64,000 bases of DNA from Allobaileyella intestinalis (GTDB lineage Bacteria; Bacillota; Clostridia; Peptostreptococcales; Anaerovoracaceae), in contig NZ_VUNB01000003.1 of the NCBI RefSeq assembly GCF_009695865.1, positions 270,354-334,353 on the forward strand, written 5' to 3'. The notes below the pieces were generated by a model. It was not told the DNA's origin. It saw only the letters and a program-made list of their open reading frames with translations, and did not search any database. Position 1 is the stretch's first letter; each line of letters opens with the position of its first letter. The position numbers and the translations under genes are program-made. Of the stretch, positions 61,114 to 64,000 are shown piece by piece.

Positions 61114-62112
61114 ATGAAAGTATTTGTAACAGGTGTGGGCGGCCAGCTGGGCCACGACGTGATGAACGAACTGGCAGCAAGAGGCCACCAGGGTGTAGGC
61201 AGTGACAGAGCCCCTGAGTACAAAGGAGTTCAGGACGGTTCTGCTGTGACGGCCATGCCTTACGTATCAATGGACATAACTGACAAGGAAGCTGTCAGGA
61301 AAATCATCCAGGAAGTGAAGCCCGACGCCATCGTTCACTGTGCAGCCTGGACTGCCGTTGACGCAGCTGAGGACCAGGACAAGCAGGAAACAGTATGGTC
61401 CGTAAACGTTGAGGGAACCAGGAACATTGCCGAGGCCGCAAAGTCCGTAGATGCAAAGATGATGTATTTCAGCACTGACTACGTTTTCGATGGTCAGGGC
61501 GAAGCTCCGTGGGATCCGGACAGCAAGGAATACGCTCCAATCAACTTCTACGGCAAGTCTAAGCTGGGGGGCGAGCTGGCAGTTTCAGAGGTTCTGGAAA
61601 AATATTTTATAGTTCGTATTGCCTGGGTTTTCGGGGTAAACGGGAACAATTTCATAAAGACCATGCTGAAGGTAGGCCAGTCTCACGATGAGGTCAGGGT
61701 AGTGTGCGATCAGATCGGAACTCCAACATACACACTGGACCTGGCAAAGCTTGTTGTGGACATGATCGAAACAGAGAAGTACGGCTACTATCATGCTACA
61801 AACTCCGAGCTGCCTGAGGCAGATGGCTCTTCGGAAAAACCGGAAACTGCCACGGAAACCGCAGACTGCAGCACAAAGACCGGATATATTTCCTGGTATG
61901 ATTTTACAAGAGAAATATACCGCCAGGCGGGCCTCACCACAAAAATCACTCCGGTAACTACTGAGGAGTACGGCCTGTCCAAGGCTGCAAGGCCGGCCAA
62001 CAGCAGACTGGACAAGAGCAAGCTGGAAAAAAACGGTTTCAGCCCTCTTCCAACCTGGCCTGACGCCGTTGCAAGATATCTGAAGATCCTGAAAGAGCAG
62101 GAGGTGTTCTAA
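61114..62112 (+). CDS. rfbD: dTDP-4-dehydrorhamnose reductase
   Basis: 332 residues. [20 protein letters not shown] holds the dinucleotide-binding motif. [24 protein letters not shown] and YGKSKLGGE (catalytic Tyr/Lys) are typical of RmlD. The protein is about 40 residues longer than the usual 290, mostly from an insert at about residues 232-252 ([20 protein letters not shown]). AAAAGGAGAATGGAT precedes the chosen ATG, two codons behind another ATG. The last base of its stop is the first base of rfbA. Confidence 0.94.
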   Translation: MKVFVTGVGGQLGHDVMNELAARGHQGVGSDRAPEYKGVQDGSAVTAMPYVSMDITDKEAVRKIIQEVKPDAIVHCAAWTAVDAAEDQDKQETVWSVNVEGTRNIAEAAKSVDAKMMYFSTDYVFDGQGEAPWDPDSKEYAPINFYGKSKLGGELAVSEVLEKYFIVRIAWVFGVNGNNFIKTMLKVGQSHDEVRVVCDQIGTPTYTLDLAKLVVDMIETEKYGYYHATNSELPEADGSSEKPETATETADCSTKTGYISWYDFTREIYRQAGLTTKITPVTTEEYGLSKAARPANSRLDKSKLEKNGFSPLPTWPDAVARYLKILKEQEVF

Positions 62113-62999
62113 TGAAAGGAATCGTACTGGCCGGCGGATCCGGCACAAGACTGTATCCAATTACCATGGTAACCAGCAAACAGCTGCTGCCAATCTACGA
62201 CAAGCCTATGATCTATTATCCTCTGTCAACCCTGATGCTGGCAGGGATAAAAGACATTCTGATAATCTCAACACCTGAGGACACACCGAGGTTTGAGGCT
62301 CTCCTGGGAGATGGCAGCCAGTTCGGCATAAACCTGTCTTACAAAGTCCAGCCTTCACCAGACGGACTCGCCCAGGCCTTCACTATTGGAGAGGACTTTA
62401 TCGGTGATGAAGCCTGCGCCATGGTGCTGGGAGATAATATTTTCTATGGAAACGGTTTCGGCCGCATTCTCCGCCAGGCAGCTGCAGATGCAGAGGAAAA
62501 CAACAAGGCCACTGTCTTCGGATATTACGTGGAGGATCCGGAGCGCTTCGGAATCGTGGAGTTCGATGAAAACGGCAAGGCCGTATCTCTTGAGGAAAAA
62601 CCTGCTCACCCTAAGAGCAACTACGCAGTAACCGGCCTTTATTTCTATCCTGCCGGCGTTAGCAAAAAGGCCCACCAGGTAAAACCTTCTGCAAGGGGAG
62701 AGCTGGAGATTACAACCCTTAACGAAATGTATCTTGATCAGGAGCAGCTGAACGTTCAGCTCCTGGGACGGGGCTTCGCATGGCTGGACACAGGAACTAT
62801 GGAGAGCCTTCTGGAAGCAGCTGAGTTCGTAAAAACCATCGAGACCCTTCAGGGCATTACAATTTCAGCGCCGGAAGAGATTGCATATATCAACAAGTGG
62901 ATCGATTCGGAAAAACTTCTTGAAGCAGCGGAGGCTTACGGCAAGAGCAGATACGGAAAGCACCTGAAGCACGTGGCTGAGGGAAGAGTGAAGTACTAA
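62112..62999 (+). CDS. rfbA: Glucose-1-phosphate thymidylyltransferase
   Basis: 295 residues, the standard RmlA length. [42 protein letters not shown] is the conserved N-terminus. [11 protein letters not shown] and [34 protein letters not shown] follow. It activates glucose-1-phosphate to dTDP-glucose, the first step of the pathway. Translation is coupled to rfbD through TAATG, with CAGGAGGTGTTC in front. Confidence 0.97.
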   Translation: MKGIVLAGGSGTRLYPITMVTSKQLLPIYDKPMIYYPLSTLMLAGIKDILIISTPEDTPRFEALLGDGSQFGINLSYKVQPSPDGLAQAFTIGEDFIGDEACAMVLGDNIFYGNGFGRILRQAAADAEENNKATVFGYYVEDPERFGIVEFDENGKAVSLEEKPAHPKSNYAVTGLYFYPAGVSKKAHQVKPSARGELEITTLNEMYLDQEQLNVQLLGRGFAWLDTGTMESLLEAAEFVKTIETLQGITISAPEEIAYINKWIDSEKLLEAAEAYGKSRYGKHLKHVAEGRVKY

Positions 63000-63052
63000 T
63001 AAGTATTAATCAGTATTAATAAGGAAGATATTGTAATAATCACGGAGAAAAT

Positions 63053-63661
63053 ATGGGACAGATAAAAGTAGAAAAAAACGTAGGAGGCATTGAAGGCCTT
63101 TGCGTCATTACCCCTGCAGTCCACGGTGACGAGAGGGGATACTTTATGGAAACTTATAATGAAAGAGATATGAAGGAAGCCGGACTTGATATTCAGTTCG
63201 TCCAGGACAATCAGTCCATGAGCACCAAGGGAGTGCTGAGAGGCCTTCACTTCCAGAAAAACTATCCTCAGTGCAAGCTGGTAAGAGCTGTAAGAGGAGA
63301 GGTCTTTGACGTGGCAGTAGATCTCAGGTCAGATTCAAAAACCTGCGGAAAGTGGTTCGGCGTTACCTTGAGTGCAGAGAACAAGAAGCAGTTCCTCATT
63401 CCAGAAGGCTTCGCCCATGGCTTCCTTGTCCTTTCCGACGAGGCAGAATTCTGCTATAAGGTAAATGACTTCTGGCACGCAAACGACGAAGGCGGACTTG
63501 CCTGGAACGATCCTGAAATCGGCATCCAGTGGCCTGAGGTCACCGGGACCTGGAAGGGCACACCTTCAGCAGAAGGATACGCTCTTTCCGACGGCACACC
63601 ACTGAACCTTTCAGAGAAAGACCAGAAGTGGGCAGGATTGAAAGATACCTTTAAATTCTAA
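63053..63661 (+). CDS. rfbC: dTDP-4-dehydrorhamnose 3,5-epimerase
   Basis: 202 residues. The cupin fold with FMETYNERDMKEAGLDIQFVQDNQSMSTKGVLRGLHFQKNYPQCKLVRAVRGEVFDVAVDLR and IPEGFAHGFLVLSDEAEFCYKVNDFW, including the catalytic His in GLHF and the Tyr in FCYK, matches RmlC. Third step of dTDP-L-rhamnose synthesis. CACGGAGAAAAT precedes the ATG; 53 bases separate it from rfbA. It is the last gene before the rRNA promoters. Confidence 0.95.
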   Translation: MGQIKVEKNVGGIEGLCVITPAVHGDERGYFMETYNERDMKEAGLDIQFVQDNQSMSTKGVLRGLHFQKNYPQCKLVRAVRGEVFDVAVDLRSDSKTCGKWFGVTLSAENKKQFLIPEGFAHGFLVLSDEAEFCYKVNDFWHANDEGGLAWNDPEIGIQWPEVTGTWKGTPSAEGYALSDGTPLNLSEKDQKWAGLKDTFKF

Positions 63662-63750
63662 AATGAGGGGATAAAGCCGTATATCCGTATGTTGAAGGCC
63701 TTTGGCACATCCATCCTTCGGAAAATAGAGAATAAGGCACAGGCCTCAAA

Positions 63751-63808
63751 TAAAAATTTAAAAAAATCTAAATTAGCTATTGACCAACGGTTGAAATAGT
63801 AGTAACAT
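63751..63808 (+). promoter_or_regulatory. rrn P1: rRNA operon promoter P1 with UP-like element
   Basis: TTGACC (63780-63785) and TAACAT (63803-63808) are spaced by exactly 17 bases. The A/T-only stretch at 63751-63768 directly upstream looks like an UP element. A small hairpin GCCGTT/AACGGC follows at 63815-63829. Confidence 0.55.
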
Positions 63809-63883
63809 ACTTAAGCCGTTGCGAACGGCAAGTAAACATCGGAACTGACGAACAAATTTCTGAAAAGAAAATGAAAAAAGTTC

Positions 63884-63912
63884 TTGACAGAGAGTTGATT
63901 CCGAGGTATACT
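63884..63912 (+). promoter_or_regulatory. rrn P2: rRNA operon promoter P2
   Basis: Perfect TTGACA (63884-63889) and TATACT (63907-63912), 17-base spacer. This is the strongest promoter seen in the window and stands in front of an rRNA leader. Confidence 0.85.
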
Positions 63913-63917
63913 AAACG

Positions 63918-64000
63918 AGTTGTCGCTTGAAGCGATGACAGCACATTGAAAACTAAATAGTACAAAGAAACCAGTCGAAAGAACTGTAGCAATACAGACT
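63918..64000 (+). other. Leader of an rRNA operon (16S gene beyond the window)
   Basis: The sequence CACATTGAAAACTAAATAG (63942-63960) is typical of the leader in front of 16S rRNA in clostridia and relatives. A stem TGTCGCT...AGCGATGACA precedes it. The 16S gene itself is not inside the window. Confidence 0.75.

Noticed and set aside
1..64000. tRNA genes or insertion sequences
   Set aside because: I found no cloverleaf-like sequence with a TTCRANY arm and acceptor stem, and no IS transposase in any frame; the ICE inserts behind lysS rather than in a tRNA.

Overview
The window looks like a chromosome segment of an anaerobic Gram-positive bacterium of the Bacillota, most likely class Clostridia. 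The evidence is strong AGGAGG-type ribosome binding sites, frequent TTG starts, an Orr-type ornithine/alanine racemase, a Gram-positive CpsB/CpsC/CpsD/LCP polysaccharide module, and an rRNA leader of clostridial style at the right edge. The genus cannot be fixed from this sequence alone; a Family XIII-like clostridium is only a guess.

Layout. (1) 1-8001, host backbone: the 3' part of a phosphoribosyltransferase, a small membrane-anchored protein, two tandem long-chain acyl-CoA synthetases, an Orr-type racemase, greA and lysS. (2) About 8035-35690, a GC-rich integrative and conjugative element (ICE) inserted directly behind lysS. It carries a rightward transfer block (DUF3801/PcfB-like protein, VirD4 coupling protein, two small pilin-like proteins, PrgI, VirB4, a lysozyme/CHAP hydrolase, a secreted protein, a VirB6/TrbL-like protein, DUF3846, TopB, ArdC and a VapD-like pair). 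A leftward mobilisation block follows (an 82-aa protein, ParA, a ribbon-helix-helix protein, a hairpin-rich oriT candidate, MobC, relaxase, an HTH protein and a coiled-coil membrane protein). The right end holds a replication block (DnaD-like and DnaC-like proteins, with candidate iterons) and a Tn916-type recombination block (sigma-like protein, Orf8-like protein, Xis, Int). An 18-bp direct repeat at both ends is the best attachment-site candidate.

(3) 35691-42685, start of an exopolysaccharide/capsule locus: an unknown multi-pass membrane protein, CpsB-type phosphatase, CpsC/Wzz-type chain-length protein, CpsD tyrosine kinase, LCP ligase and the initiating sugar-phosphate transferase. (4) 42893-55665, an AT-rich strain-specific insert within that locus: genes for NDP-heptose synthesis (heptose-7-P kinase, a fused nucleotidyltransferase/HAD phosphatase, GmhA), four glycosyltransferases, a frameshifted hexapeptide acyltransferase with a run of 10 T, a Wzy-like polymerase, an OafA-like acyltransferase, a Wzx flippase and a VanZ-like protein. 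(5) 55884-59704, backbone-like genes: an NhaD/CitMHS_2-type transporter, a cytidylate-kinase-like protein and a MerR-methyltransferase fusion. (6) 60034-63661, dTDP-L-rhamnose synthesis in the order B-D-A-C. (7) 63750-64000, tandem promoters and leader of an rRNA operon whose 16S gene lies beyond the window.

Reading the parts together: the ICE encodes its own excision, replication, nicking and type IV secretion, with anti-restriction and VapD-like functions as its only visible accessory genes. No antibiotic-resistance gene is visible. The polysaccharide locus together with the rhamnose genes would build a surface glycan that probably contains heptose and rhamnose and is decorated by acyl groups. 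Base composition changes twice: it rises inside the ICE and falls between about 42.7 and 55.7 kb.
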